Shown here piece after piece: positions 35,689 through 47,590 of a DNA stretch of 64,000 nucleotides. The notes below the pieces were generated by a model that saw nothing but the letters and a program-made list of their open reading frames with translations, was not told the origin of the DNA and searched no databases. The stretch covers positions 63,991,740-64,055,739 of the forward strand of contig NC_082691.1 in the NCBI RefSeq assembly GCF_949987515.2, given 5' to 3'. The position numbers were made by a program, and so were the translations under genes. The stretch's first letter is position 1. Every line of letters starts with the position of its first letter. Origin of the DNA: Delphinus delphis. Taxonomy: Eukaryota; Chordata; Mammalia; Artiodactyla; Delphinidae.

Positions 35689-36268
35689 TTCTTAATAATT
35701 ATTTTAATAAATTTTATTTTACTTTATTTTATCTTCTTCTCTTTCTTTTTTTTCTCCCTTTTATTCTGAGCCATGTGGAGGACAGGCTCTTGGTGCTCCA
35801 GCCAGGCATCGGGGCTGTGCCACTGAGGTGGGAGAGCCAAGTTCAGGGCACTGGCCCACAAGAGACCTCCCAGCTCCACGTAATTTCAAACGGTGAAAAT
35901 CTCCCAGGTATCTCCATCTCAACGCCAAGACCCAGCTCCACTCAATGACCAGCAAGCTACAGTTCAGGACACCCTATGCCAAACAACTAGCAAGACAGGA
36001 ACACAACCCCATCCATTAGCGCAGAGGCTGTATAAAATCATAATAAGGCCAAAGACACCCCAAAACACACCACCAGACGTGGACCTGCCCACCAGAAAGA
36101 CAAGATCCAGCCTCATCCACCAGAACACAGGCACTAGTCCCCTCTACCAGGAAGTCTACACAACCAACTGAACCAAACTTAGCCACTGGGGACAGCCACC
36201 AAAAACAACGGAAACTATGAACCTGCAGCCTGCGAAAAAGAAACCCCAAACACGGTAAGTTAAGCAAA

Positions 36269-37161
36269 ATTAGAAGACAGAGAAACACACAGCAGTTGAA
36301 GGAGCAAGTCAAAAACCCACCAGATCTAACAAATGAAGAGGAAATAGGCAGTTTACCTGAAGAAGAATTCAGAATAATGATAGTAAAGATGATCCAAAAT
36401 CTTGGAAATAGAATGGAGAAAATACAACAAACGTTTAACAGGAACCTAGAAGAACTAAAGAGCAAACAGACAGTGATGAAAAACACAATAAATGAAATTT
36501 AAAATTCTCTAGAAGGGATCAATAGCAGAATAACTGAGGCAGAAGAACAGATAAGTGACCTGGAAAATAAAATAGTGGAAATAACTACTGCAGAGCAGAA
36601 TAAAAGAAAAAGAATGAAAAGAATGGAGGACAGTCTCAGAGACCTCTGGGACAACACTAAATGCACCAACATTCAAATTATAGGAGTCCCAGAAGAAGAA
36701 GAGAAAAAGAAAGGGACTCAGAAAATGTTTGAAGAGATTATAGTTGAAAACTTCCCTAATATGGGAAAGGAAATAGTTACTCAAGTCCAGGAAACACAGA
36801 GAGTCCCATACAGGGTAAATCCAAGGAGAAACATGCCAAGACATATATTAAACAAACTATCAAAAATTAATGATAAAGAACAACTATTACAAGCAGCAAG
36901 GGAAAAACAACAAGTAACACATAAGGGAATCCCCATAAGGTTAACAGCTGATCTTTCAGCAGAACTCTGCAACCCAGAAAGGAGTGGCAGGACATATTTA
37001 AAGTGAAGAAGGGGAAAAACCTACAACCAAGATTACTGTACCCAGCAAGGATCTCATTCAGATTTGACAGAGAAATTAAAAGCTTTACAGACAAGCAAGG
37101 GCTAAGAAAATTCAGCACCACCAAACCAGCTTTACAACAAGTGCTAAAGGAACTTCTCTAG
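36269..37161 (+). pseudogene. L1 ORF1 (RNA-binding protein), disabled
   Basis: ORF1p is the trimeric RNA-binding chaperone of the L1 particle, with an N-terminal coiled coil, an RRM and a C-terminal domain. Here the frame starts at an ATT (36269) where an ATG is expected, and a second expected ATG at 36296 is TTG. Coiled-coil-like heptads are visible around 36360-36600. A TAA at 36500-36502 replaces a Lys codon. The RRM starts at about 36667 (TNIQIIGVPEEEE), and the C-terminal domain is recognisable (RVPYRVNPRRNMPRHIL, then KGIPIRLTADLS). A one-base deletion near 36965 shifts the frame, and TGA follows at 37004-37006. The original stop is at 37159-37161. The same TAA is present in the copy at 61194. 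Confidence 0.9.
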
Positions 37162-37219
37162 GCAGGAAACACAAGAGAAGGAAAAGACCTACAATAATAA
37201 ATCCAAAACAATTAAGAAA

Positions 37220-40200
37220 ATGGTCATAGGAACATACATGTAGATAATTACCTTAAATGTAAAAGGATTAAATGCTCCAACCAAAAGGCATAGATTGGCT
37301 GAATGGATACAAAAGCAAGACCTGTATATATGCTGTCTACAAGAGACCCACTTCAGACCTAGGGACACATACAGACTGAAAGTGAGGGGATGGAAGAAGA
37401 TATTCCATGCAAATGGAAAACAAAAGAAAGCTGGAGTAGCAATTCTCATATCAGACAAAATAGACTTTAAAATAAAGACTATTACAAGAGGCAGAGAAGG
37501 ACACTACATAATGATCAAGGGATAAATCCAAGAAGAAGATATAACAATTGTAAATATATATGCACCCAACATAGGACCACCTCAATACATAAGGCAAAAG
37601 GTAACAGCCATAAAAGGGGAAATCGACAGTAACAGAGTAATAGTAGGGGACTTTAACACCCCACTTTCACCAATGGACCGATCATCCAAAATGAAAATAA
37701 ATAAGGAAATACAACCTTTAAATGATACATTAAACAAGATGGACTTAACTGATATTTATAGGACATTCCAACTAAAAACAACAGAATACACATTTTTCTC
37801 AAGGGCCCATGGAACATTCTCCGAGATAGATAATACCTTGGGTCACAAATCAAGCCTTGGTAAATTTACGAAAATTGAAATCATATCAAGTATCTTTTCT
37901 GATCACAACGCTATGAGACTAGATATCAATTACAGGAAAAAATCTGTAAGAAATGCAAACACATGGAGGCTAAACGACACACTACTTAATAACCAAGAGA
38001 TCACTGAAGAAATCAAACAGGAAATCAAAGAATACCTAGACACAATGACAATGAAAACTTAACCACCCAAAACCTATAGGATACAGCAAAAGCACTTCTA
38101 AGACGGAAGTTTATAGAAATACAACCCTACCTTAAGAAACAAGAAATAGCTCAAATAAACAACTTAACCTAACACCTAAAGCAATTAGATAAAGAAGAGC
38201 AACAAAAAAAAAAAGTTAGCAGAAGGAAACAAATCATAAAGATCTGATCAGAAATAATTGAAAAAGAAATGAAGGAAACAATAGCAAAGATCAATAAAAG
38301 TAAAAGCTGTTTCTTTGAGAAGATAAACAAAATTGACAAACCATTAGCCAGACTTATCAAGAAAAAAAGGGGGAACCCTCAAATCAATAGAATTAGAAAT
38401 GAAAAAGGAGAAGGAACTGCTGACATTGCAGAAATACAAAGGATCATGAGAGATTACTACAAGCAACTAAATGCCAATAAAATGGACAACCTGGAAGAAA
38501 TGGACAAATTCTTAGAAATGCACAACCTTCCGAGATGGAACCAGGAAGAAATAGAAAATATGAACAGACCAATCACAAGCACTGAAATTGAAACTGTGAT
38601 TAAAAATCTTCCAACAATCAAAAGCCCAGGACCAGATGGCTTCACAGGCGAATTCTGTCAAACATTTAGAGAAGAGCTACCACCTGTCCTTCTCAAAGTC
38701 TTCCAAAATACAGCAGACGGAGGAACACTCCCAAACTCATTCTACGAGGCCACCATCGCTCTGATACCAAAACCAGAAAAAGATGTCACAAAGAAAGAAA
38801 ACTACAGGCCAATATCACTGATGAACATAGATGCAAAAATCCTGAACAAAATACTAGCAAGCAGAATCCAACAGCACATTAAAAGGATCATACACTATGA
38901 TCAAGTGGGGTTTATTCCAGGAATGCAAGGATTCTTCAATATACGCAAGCCAATCAATGTGATAAACCATATTAACAAACTGAAGGAGAAAAACCATATG
39001 ATCATTTCAATAGACGCAGAGAAAGCTTTCGACAAAGTTCAACACCCATTTATGATAAAAACCCTGCAGAAAGTAGGCATAGAGGGAACGTTCCTCAACA
39101 TAATGAAGGCCATATATGACAAACCCACAGCCGACATCATCCTCAATGGTGAAAAACTGAAACCATTTCTGCTAAGATCAGGAAAAAGACAAGGTTGCCC
39201 ACTCTCACGACTATTGTTCAACATAGTTTTGGAAGTTTTAGCCACAGCAATCAGAGAAGAAAAAGAAGTAAACAGAATCGAAATTGGAAAAGAAGAAGTA
39301 AACCTGTCACTGTTTGCAGATGACATGACAAAAATACATAGAGAATCCCAAAGATGTTACCAGAAAACTACTAGAGCTAATCAATGAATTTGGTAAAGTA
39401 GCAGGATACAAAATTAATGCACAGAAATCTCTTGCATTCCTATACACTAATGATGAAAAATCTGAAAGTGAAATTAAGAAAACACTCCCATTTACCATTG
39501 CAATAAAAACAATAAAATATCTAGGAATAAACCTACCTACAGAGATGAATGACCTGTATGCAGAAGATTATCAGACACTGATGAAAGAAATTAAAGATGA
39601 TACAAATAGATGGAGATATATAACATGTTGTTGGATTGGAAGAATTAACATTGTGAAAATGACGCTACTACCCAAAGTACTGTACAGATTCAATGCAATC
39701 CCTATCAAACTACCACTGGCATTTTTCACAGAACTAGAACAAAAAATTTCACAATTTGTACGGAAACACAAAAGACCCTAAATAGCCAAAGCAATCTTGA
39801 GAACGAAAAACGGAGCTGGAGGAATCAGGCTCCCTGACTACAGACGATACTACAAAGCTACAGTAATCAAGACAGTGTGGTACTGGCACAGAAACAGAAA
39901 TATAGATCAATAGAACAGGATAGAAAGCCCAGAGATAAACCCATGCACATATGCTCACCTTATCTTTGATAAGGGAGGCAAGAATATACAGTGGAGAAAA
40001 GACAGCCTCTTCAATAAGTGTTGCTGGGAAAACTGGACAGCTGCATGTAAAAGAATGAAATTAGAACACTCCCTAATGCCATACACAAAAATAGACACAA
40101 AACAGATTAAAGACCTCAATGTAAGGCCAGACACCATCAAACACTTAGAGGAAAACATAGGCAGAACAATCTATGACATAAATCACAGCAAGATCCTTTT

Positions 40201-41026
40201 TGACCCATGTCCTAGAGAAATGGAAATAAAAGCAAAAATAAACAAATGGGACCTAATGAAACTTAAAAGCTTTTGCACAGCAAAGGAAACCATAAAGAAA
40301 ATGAAAAGACAACCCTCAGAATGGGAGAAAATATTTGCAAATGAAGGAACTGACAAAGGAATAATCTCCAAAACATACATGCAGCTGAATATCAAAAAAC
40401 AACAACCCAATCCAAAAATGGGCAGAAGACCTAAATAGACATTTCTCCAAAAAGATATACAGATTGCCAACAAACACATGAAAGAATGCTCAACATCATT
40501 AATCATTAGAGAAATGCAAATCAAAACTACAATGAGATATCATCTCACACCAGTCAGAATGGCCATCATCAAAAAATCTAGAAACAATAAATGCTGGAGA
40601 GGGTGTGGAGAAAAGGGAACACTCTTGCACTGCTGGTGGGAATGTGAATTGGTTCAGCCACTATGGAGAACAGTACAGAGGTTCCTTAAATAACTACAAA
40701 TAGAACTACCATATGACCCAGCAATCCCACTAGTGGGCATATACCCTGAGAAAACCAAAATTCAAGAAGAGTCATGTACCAAAATGTTCATTGCAGCTCT
40801 ATTTACAATAGCCTGAAGATGGAAACAACCTAAGTGCCCATCATCGGATGAATAGATAAAGAAGATGTGGCACATATATACAATGGAATATTACTCAGCC
40901 ATAAAAAGAAACGAAATTGAGCTATTTGTAATGAGGTGGATAGACCTAGAGTCTGTCACACAGAGTGAAGTAAGTCAGAAAGAAAAAGACAAATACCATA
41001 TGCTAACACATATATATGGAATTTAA
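37220..41026 (+). pseudogene. L1 ORF2 (endonuclease-reverse transcriptase), disabled
   Basis: ORF2p nicks target DNA and reverse-transcribes L1 RNA. The ATG is at 37220, but TAG follows at 37241. The endonuclease region is recognisable (CCLQETHFRP near 37335), with TAA at 37523. A one-base deletion near 38042 moves the frame, and further stops are at 38170 (TAA) and 38245 (TGA). From 38248 to 39387 the reverse transcriptase is open for 372 codons after its first ATG. It includes [39 protein letters not shown] and the catalytic FADD (about 39316-39327). A one-base insertion just after FADD shifts the frame again. Stops at 39779, 39914 and others follow. The C-terminal Cys-rich motif [18 protein letters not shown] is kept at about 40592-40645. 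The natural end is the TAA at 41024-41026. Confidence 0.92.
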
Positions 41027-41242
41027 GAAAAAAAAATGTCATGAAGAACCTAGGGGTAAGACAGGAATAAAGACACAGACCTACTGGAGAACGGACTTGA
41101 GGATATGTGGAGGGGGAAGGGTGAGCTGTGACAGGGTGAGAGAGAGTCATGGACATATATACACTAACAAACCTAAGGTAGATAGCTAGTGGGAAGCAGC
41201 CGCATGGCACAGGGATATCAGCTCGGTGCTTTGTGACTGCCT

Positions 41243-41291
41243 GGAGGGGTGGGATAGGGAGGGTGGGATAGGGAGGGTGGGAGGGAGGGAG
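41243..41291 (+). repeat. G-rich tract in L1 3' UTR
   Basis: Runs of three or more G separated by one to three bases (GGGTGGGATAGGGAGG twice, then GGGAGGGAGGGAG) make a strong G-quadruplex candidate on the plus strand. A G-rich polypurine tract is a known feature of mammalian L1 3' UTRs. A similar tract lies at 41923-41970 in the next L1 piece. Confidence 0.8.
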
Positions 41292-41419
41292 ATGCAAGAG
41301 GGAAGAGATATGGGAACATATGTATATATATAACTGATTCACTTTGTTATAAAGCAGAAACTAACACACCATTGTAAAGCAATTATACCCCAATAAAGAT
41401 GTTAAAAAAAAAAAAAAAA

Positions 41420-42072
41420 CTAAAAATAGGACTACCATATGACCCAGCAATCCCACTACTGGGCACATACCCTGAGAAAACCATAATTCAAAAAGACACG
41501 TGCATCCCAGTGTTCATTGCAGCACATGGAAGCAACATAAATGTCCATCGACAGATGAATGGATAAAGAAGATGTGGTACATATATACAATGGAGTATTA
41601 CTCAGCCATAAAAAGGAATGAAATTGGGTCATTTGTAGAGACTTGGTTGGACCTAGAGTCTGACATACAGAGTGAAGTAAGTCAGAAAGAGAAAAACAAA
41701 CATTGTATATTAATGCATGTATGTGGAAGCTAGAAAAATAGTATAGATGAACCTATTGCAGGGCAGGAATAGAGACACAGACATAGAGAATGGACGTGTG
41801 GACATGGGAGCAGGGGAAAGGGGGTAGGATGAATTGGGAGATTGGGCCTGACATATATATACTACCGCGTTTAAAATAGATAGCATAAGGAACTGAGCTC
41901 GGTGCTCTGTGGTGACCTAGATGGGTGGGGTGGCGGTGGGGGTGGGAGGGAGGTCCAAGGAGGGAGGGGATGTAAGTATACATATAGCTGACTCACTTCC
42001 TTGTACAGCAGAAACTAATACAACATTATAAAGCAACTATATCCCAATTAATAAAAGAAAAACGAAAAAAAA
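41420..42072 (+). mobile_element. L1 LINE 3' end, separate 5'-truncated piece
   Basis: It starts abruptly inside ORF2 with 'ctaaaaataggactaccata', includes the ORF2 C-terminal coding part with GYMTMEYYSAIKRNE-like codons near 41570-41625, a G-rich 3' UTR and 'ctatatcccaattaataaaa' before an A-rich tail ending about 42076. The same ORF2 segment occurs about 720 bp to the left in the full-length copy, so this is a second element. Its 3' UTR differs clearly from that of the first (for example 'ttgtacagcagaaacta' versus 'gttataaagcagaaacta'), pointing to an older L1 subfamily. Confidence 0.9.
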
Positions 42073-42544
42073 AAAATACTCTTCCCTCCTCTCAGAACAG
42101 GAGGTAAACAGATACTAAGTAAAATGCAGTGTGACAGGTGTTGGTAGTGGTGGGCCCAGAGTGCCAGGAGCAAACAGGAGAGGCCTCCCAACTCGGCCCA
42201 CGGTGGAGGTGTGTCTGGGGTCCATGGAAGGGGAGGGGGTGAACTCCGGTTGAACTGAGTTATTGTTTTCATTCGTGCAACCTGTTGAATAGCGTCTGTG
42301 CACAAGGAGCAAAATCAGTGCTGACCTCGAGGACTTAGTGCAGTAAAGGCTGTACAGGGGCAAAAACACAGACAAGGAGAATGTGCATTTTGTGTGAATT
42401 AGGGATAGTTTCCAAAGCCAAAGAATCTCATTTACATAATTACTCTTAAATCCTGTGTATGAGTTGTTGTTGGTTTTTGCTAAAGTACTCATGTGTCAGC
42501 TCTCATTTAGGAAGTGATTCCAGAATTAATCTTTGTTTCCTTTG
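42073..42544. other. gene-free stretch, possibly an ancient repeat
   Basis: The part up to about 42400 has the texture of the ancient repeat at 7880-9420 ('ggaggtaaacagatactaag', 'gtgtgacaggtgttggtag') but is too decayed to assign. Confidence 0.4.
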
Positions 42545-42745
42545 TTAATTTTTCCTGGCTCTGCCGCTTGCTTGCTGTGTGACCTCAGGCTCTGAACCTC
42601 GGTTCTTAGCGTAGGTAAAAAGAATGAAAAACACCACCTCAGCCCATTGTGGTGCTTGCTGAGTAGGCTGGGAGAAAATATAGCAAGCTTTTGGTATGAT
42701 GCTTGCCACACAGTAGGAGCTCAAATGATACTACTTTGCTTCTTT
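42545..42745 (+). mobile_element. MIR SINE
   Basis: Plus-strand MIR with 'ctgctgtgtgacctcaggct'-like core (actually CTTGCTGTGTGACCTCAGG), a disrupted middle and the closing 'gccacacagtaggagctcaa'. Confidence 0.75.
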
Positions 42746-43895
42746 CCCTTTCACATATTTTAAAACATAGTCATAAAACTTTATCAGAAACAGAGTACTT
42801 AAACCTTACAGGACAAGTGATCGCGGTGACATATCCTTATTCAGTGTTAAAATTACATTTCTGTGAAACCATGTATTCAGCTGAATCTCCCTTACATAAA
42901 TACAATTTCTTACATTAGCAGCAAATTAAACTTCAACAATTATACTTGCTACTGTGGTTACCTCTGAGTCCCTCTAAAACTCCTCTGTATTTTATTGCTG
43001 TGTAAATATTTAGAAGACTTTAAAAGGCTAATTTCAGATTTGGGCCGCCTCGGTTCAACAGTTTATATTTCAAGAGCTTTCATCCAGTTCGTGTTCTCTT
43101 ATGTGAAACCTAGCGCAGTTCTCACATTGATATTATTTACATTTTTTTTGTAATGTGCCACAGGTTTATAAACCTTTCCATTTAAATTTTTGATGTGATT
43201 AGCTGCTTTTAATTACATCTGAAAACCCCTTGCCAAATAATGATTAAAACATACAGAAATGGTATGGTTGAGACATAAGCAAAGCAAGACAGATCTATGT
43301 GAAAACTGCTTCAAGCAGCGTAGCAACAGCAAATCCATTTAATTTGTGCATATGTGGAGGATTTCATTCAAATTGAAATAGAACAAAAGATAAATAAGGT
43401 GAGGAAGGTAGATAAGAGAACTTTGAAGCATAAACATTGAAATACTGTTTTGTTTTTTAAAATCAGAGCATAATTGATTCTTCTGGGAAATTTTTGGAGT
43501 AAAAACCAAAATTCATACATAATTATGGTTCACAGCAAATTGCATTTACTGCCTATTGAGCAAACTCAATTGGATTACTAAACCACAGTATTTCCCACCC
43601 CTGTGTCAGTTAGAGAGCAAACTCTGTCTCCTCGCTAGTTCTCTAAGGCCCCCAAAGCTTAAGCACACTTAGGGTCTTCTGTGTGTTGGGTTTTTCAGGC
43701 AGCCACTCCCCTCCTCTTTTTCAGTGGATCGCCACAGCTCTCAGTATTGAATTGAAGTTCACATTTTTGGTAGATCCCAGTTCCTTCACAGCATTCCCTG
43801 GCTTCCTTCTGGCATCCCCTACCCACCACACTCACCCTTTCCTCTGTCCACACAGGAGTCGCTTCCCAGGTGTTGGGTTCCATGTCTTCTGTACT
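42746..43895. other. gene-free stretch, nothing recognised
   Basis: No gene or assigned repeat. Open frames are short and unsupported. Confidence 0.45.
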
Positions 43896-44250
43896 CACTC
43901 ATCTATTCATCCTTTCGGTCATTCAGTCATTCATCCCACAAATATTAATGGGCACCGTGCTTAACGGTGGGGGTCCAGTAGGAAGCCAGACGGAAACCCT
44001 GTCCTTGTCTTCATGGGGTTACAGTCAAGTGGAGGAAATAGACTAACTGAAGAATCCTACAAGCAACTATTAAACGACTGCTCTGATGGATGATGCAGAG
44101 GTGAACGACATGGGTGATGCAACCCCTGTGAAATGCCGGGACTTGATCTGGTCAGAAAGTCAGGAATGTTTCTCTGAGGAAGTAACTGTGGCCCTGACAC
44201 AGAAAGAAGAGCGGAAGTTACCTGGGTGAAGGCAGAGCACTGGAGGAGGA
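43896..44250 (+). mobile_element. ancient interspersed repeat, relative of the one at 7880-9420
   Basis: 'cactcatctattcatccttt' is followed by 'cacaaatattaatgggcacc', 'ccttgtcttcatggggttac' and 'gtcaagtggaggaaatagac', the head of the same mammalian repeat, with a decayed continuation. Confidence 0.5.
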
Positions 44251-47200
44251 GCAAGGTATAGTAGGAGCTGAGGGTTAGAAGAAAGAGAAGTTGGATGTGG
44301 CTGGAGCACAGAGAAGGAGGAAACACAGTGAGGCTGCACTCATCAGAGGGAGACAGACACTCCTCTCACTTCACCTTCATCTCTTGGGCTCAGCTCAAGC
44401 GTCCCCTTCTCTGGGAAGCCTTTGGCGGCCCTGCCCTCTCCAAAGCGTGAAGTGCCTTCCCTCTGGAACTGTAGCCTGCTGATTTTTGCATCCTTAGCTC
44501 CTTTCACAGGCTCCCACACAACGTAGGCATCTGCTGTGGAGGAGCGGGTGTAGGTGGAAAGGCAGGGCTGAGCGTGATGGGGAGGCTTTGCTCGGTGAGC
44601 GTGGAGAGAGGCAGCTTGGCCGTATGAGTCCAATTTTCAGAGGCTTTCCCAGCGGGTGGCCCCAACTCTTCCAACATCAGTTCAGGGGCCCCTTCCCTCA
44701 AAAAGACCCCTCCCTTTTAATTCAAACCAAATCCCAGCTTGATGTAATTTCAGATGGTAAGGAAACACTGGATATGATGTGGAAGCATGTGGTTTGTACA
44801 GAAGAGCTCAACCGTGACTTACTCCGTACTCCGGGTGCCACCCCGATTCTCATCAGCTTTCCCAGCTTGGTGTTCCAAAGACGGGGCTTATTAAAGGAAT
44901 CCTGGAGGGAGAGGTTGTTCCCTCTTGGGAGTGTTCCAGTGAGCAACAGGGAAACCTGGATGGGGAATCACAGCCGTTAATTGTGGCATAGATGGAACAA
45001 ATTCCCTCTCATCACTGAAAGGTATTATATTTCACGTTGAGGGAGAGGAGAGATTTGCCTACAAATTAGGCTGGAAACTGTAGAGAAGAAATTGTTTGCT
45101 GGCCAGATTGGTATGCCCGGACTGTAATGAAATATGACAGAAGGAGAAGGGGGTAGGTGCTCAAATAAAAAAATGGGGTTGTTTTTTTTTTAGTATTTCC
45201 TTTACTGTCCTTTCGAAGAATTGAGTCCATCTTGTTGCTGGTGTTCCTTGGCACTCACCAAATGGTCCTCATCTGGATGATTTTTAACCCCTTTGCTCAG
45301 CAGCTGCTCCAAGAAGCAGAAACAACCCTGAGAAATGTTCACTATTCACAGTTCTGCTGAGTCCTGGAGAAGAGAATGAAAGCTACTTTCCATTTTTGGA
45401 CATTATTTTCTCTTTGTAAATGAGTGATGAAGTTCAACAGATACCAAACCCAAAGCCTCTGGTGCTTCACGCACCGACTCAGAGCTTCCTCCCAGCAAGC
45501 TTTCCCTCCCTTGCACCCTGCATCCTCTCCATCCTGCGTGCCAACCCTTCCTCCCCAGAGAGTTAGCTCCCCACCGTTGGGTGCCCCCGTGGCTTGTTCA
45601 TTTGTTCTGGCTTGATGTGCCTCTCTGCCTTATCCTCCGTCTGGATCTGCCTGTGCCTGTGTTTTCCTGGCTCAGAATGACCTGCTTGGGCTTAGGCGTT
45701 GGGCTTCAGAACTACCACTGCCCATCCCTGATGCCAGGCCATAGCACTGTCTCTCCCATCCCTCCTGGACCAGGACAATAAAAAAAAAAATAATTATTTA
45801 GAGTCCTCTGTGCATTGGCTTTAACATATATACTCTTCAACACTACAGTGTTCTTGATTGGAAAAAAAAAAACACCCCACCCCACAGTGGAAAGACAGAT
45901 GTCAATAAAAGCATTGAACTGATTTATGGTTTCTTTTGGGGTGAATTTGAATGAGGGAGATGCCTGGAGGCTGTTGAGGCAATGTTTTCATTTCAGCATT
46001 AAGGAAGAATTTCTTTGGTTTGCTATAAGGGATCATTGAAACCTTTCAATTGGAGAATGTCAGTGGACAGCCTAACCCCTTCTAAAGCACTTATGTGACC
46101 CAATTAGATGGCTCAGAGTTGGATTAAGCAAACCAAACAAGGCCTGTGAATTAAGATATTTTGCATAGGGGAAGCCACTTGCCCTAATACTTAATCCCTG
46201 AAAAACCACTTGCATGCTGCTTACGGAAGCTTTGTCTTTACACGAAATTCCTTTCTCTTCACCTGTTACTTCTGACTTGATTGAACTGCTTTTTTTTCCC
46301 ATAACGCAAAGTGCAAATGTAGTCACTGATTTTACTAGAAAACAGTTTAATGTAGTTTTATCTTGTTTTTAAAAAGACTTAAAGAAAAGACTTGGGAAAA
46401 AAACTAAAAAAATCACTCAATTTCCTTTTTTTTCTGGGAAAAGTGACATATATTTTGGGGGGATGCATTTTGGAAATGTTTCTCAGGAAAAGTTATATTA
46501 CTCAGCTGACAGATTTTGAAAGCTGGGAACTCATGAACAATCTGAACAATTGTTTTGCCTTGTGAAGTTGGTGAAGTTAACTTTTTTATAATCAGGTTTG
46601 AAAAATATTGTGATAAGGATAAGAGAGGAGCTCTTTACCAGGTAAATACAAAAATAGAGTTATCGTGTTACTTTTATGGGTTTTCCCAAGATCTTTGGAA
46701 CAGCTTCCTCATGAAGTAATAAAGGAAGACTTGTATGTACTTTACAAGTTTAACTGCAGTGTTGTTCTGAGGAAAAATGATTTCTTTTCCTCTAGTAAAA
46801 ACTGTGTTCATATAATTATCTTGGGAAATGTGGTTTTGAGGTCAATAAAAGGGAGATGTCTTGCTGGTAGACTAACCTTTTCTCCATGTGAACGGGAGTT
46901 TGTCACTTGGGCATCAGAGCTGTTTTCCTACCCACCCTCTCCACCTTCTGCCAACCTCATCTCTCAGAGTCCTTCCTGAACTTGGGAAAACAGCTGCTTC
47001 CCCTGGTGCCACGGCCCTTCTCTTCATGGTTCAGAGTTGAGTCCAAAGGACTGTTTTGGGAATCGACAGCAGACAGGCACCGCACAGCCTTCTCCTGGCC
47101 CCAGGTGTCGGCCACCCCACCTCAGAAGTTGCACAAACGCCTCCTTCACCAAGCCCCTTGCCCCATGGAGGCTTATGGACTAAAGCCTTCAGGCTCCCTG

Positions 47201-47399
47201 CTTTCCCAGTCCCTGCCTTGCCCAGAAGTGCCTGAGCTTCAGTCAGGAGGTGGGTGCATGCAGGGCTCAGTTTTGGCTAAAGTGCTCTGCTGAGAAGGAG
47301 GATAAGACCCAGCAGAGCCTATAGACTTTTGTCATGTAATGTATGAGGTAGGGGAGGCACTGGGTGAGCTTAGAGTGGGAGGCCTTGCATGGACTCTGT
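44251..47399. other. gene-free stretch, nothing clearly recognised
   Basis: An L2-like antisense patch is possible at about 44365-44540 ('ctctgggaagcctttggcgg'). Frames of 128-130 codons at 44588-44980 and 46907-47293 are Pro/Ser-rich, lack recognisable domains and are not called. A10 tracts lie near 45780 and 45860. Confidence 0.4.
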
Positions 47400-47590
47400 C
47401 ATGGGGCAGCCTGGCATCTGGGTTACAGTGAGCGGTCACGCTGTTTACCTCTCTGAGCTTCATTTTCTTTATGTATGAAGCAGAGATAATAATACCTGCT
47501 CACATGGCTGTTGGGAGGATTAAATTGAATCATACATATAAAATACTTTGCGTGCTTCCTGACATATTAGGAATCACAAAATAGCATTTC
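47400..47590 (+). mobile_element. MIR SINE
   Basis: Plus-strand MIR: 'gtttacctctctgagcttca', 'agcagagataataatacctg', 'ggctgttgggaggattaaat' and 'acttgcgtgc'-like 3' part are in order. Confidence 0.85.

Larger units (their letters stand above)
34284..36268 (+). promoter_or_regulatory. L1 5' UTR / internal promoter region
   Basis: GC- and CpG-rich sequence (especially 34600-35300) precedes the two ORFs. By analogy with other mammalian L1s it would hold the internal RNA polymerase II promoter. It contains a ~57 bp tandem duplication with two A tracts (34466-34579), a 49 bp tandem duplication (35596-35688) and a T-rich stretch before ORF1. A 187-codon minus-strand frame across the A tracts (34422-34985) is mainly poly-Phe and has no support as a gene. 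Confidence 0.6.
34284..41419 (+). mobile_element. near full-length L1 LINE, cetacean type, inactive
   Basis: A complete L1 architecture. The 5' UTR starts GGGAGGATCTTCAAGATGGC at about 34285 and is CpG-bearing to ~36268. ORF1 is at 36269-37161, ORF2 at 37220-41026, and the 3' UTR ends CCAATAAAGATGTT followed by A17 at 41403-41419. At about 7.1 kb the length agrees with the L1s I know from whales. Both ORFs have stops and frameshifts, so it cannot move on its own. A clean target-site duplication is lacking: AAACT at 34278-34282 and just after the tail is the only candidate. Right after the tail comes another L1 3' end. Confidence 0.93.

Noticed and set aside
38269..39387. Reverse transcriptase-like frame as a separate host gene or novel system
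   Set aside because: It lies in normal register inside an L1 ORF2 with endonuclease, Cys-rich end and 3' UTR in place. It is a fragment of a dead L1.
44588..44980. 130-codon plus-strand frame
   Set aside because: No domain or exon-edge support, and frames of similar length are open on the opposite strand at the same place.
46907..47293. 128-codon plus-strand frame, Pro/Ser/Leu-rich
   Set aside because: No recognisable domain, no Kozak or splice support, and it overlaps another frame of similar length. It is likely chance in a G+C-richer patch.
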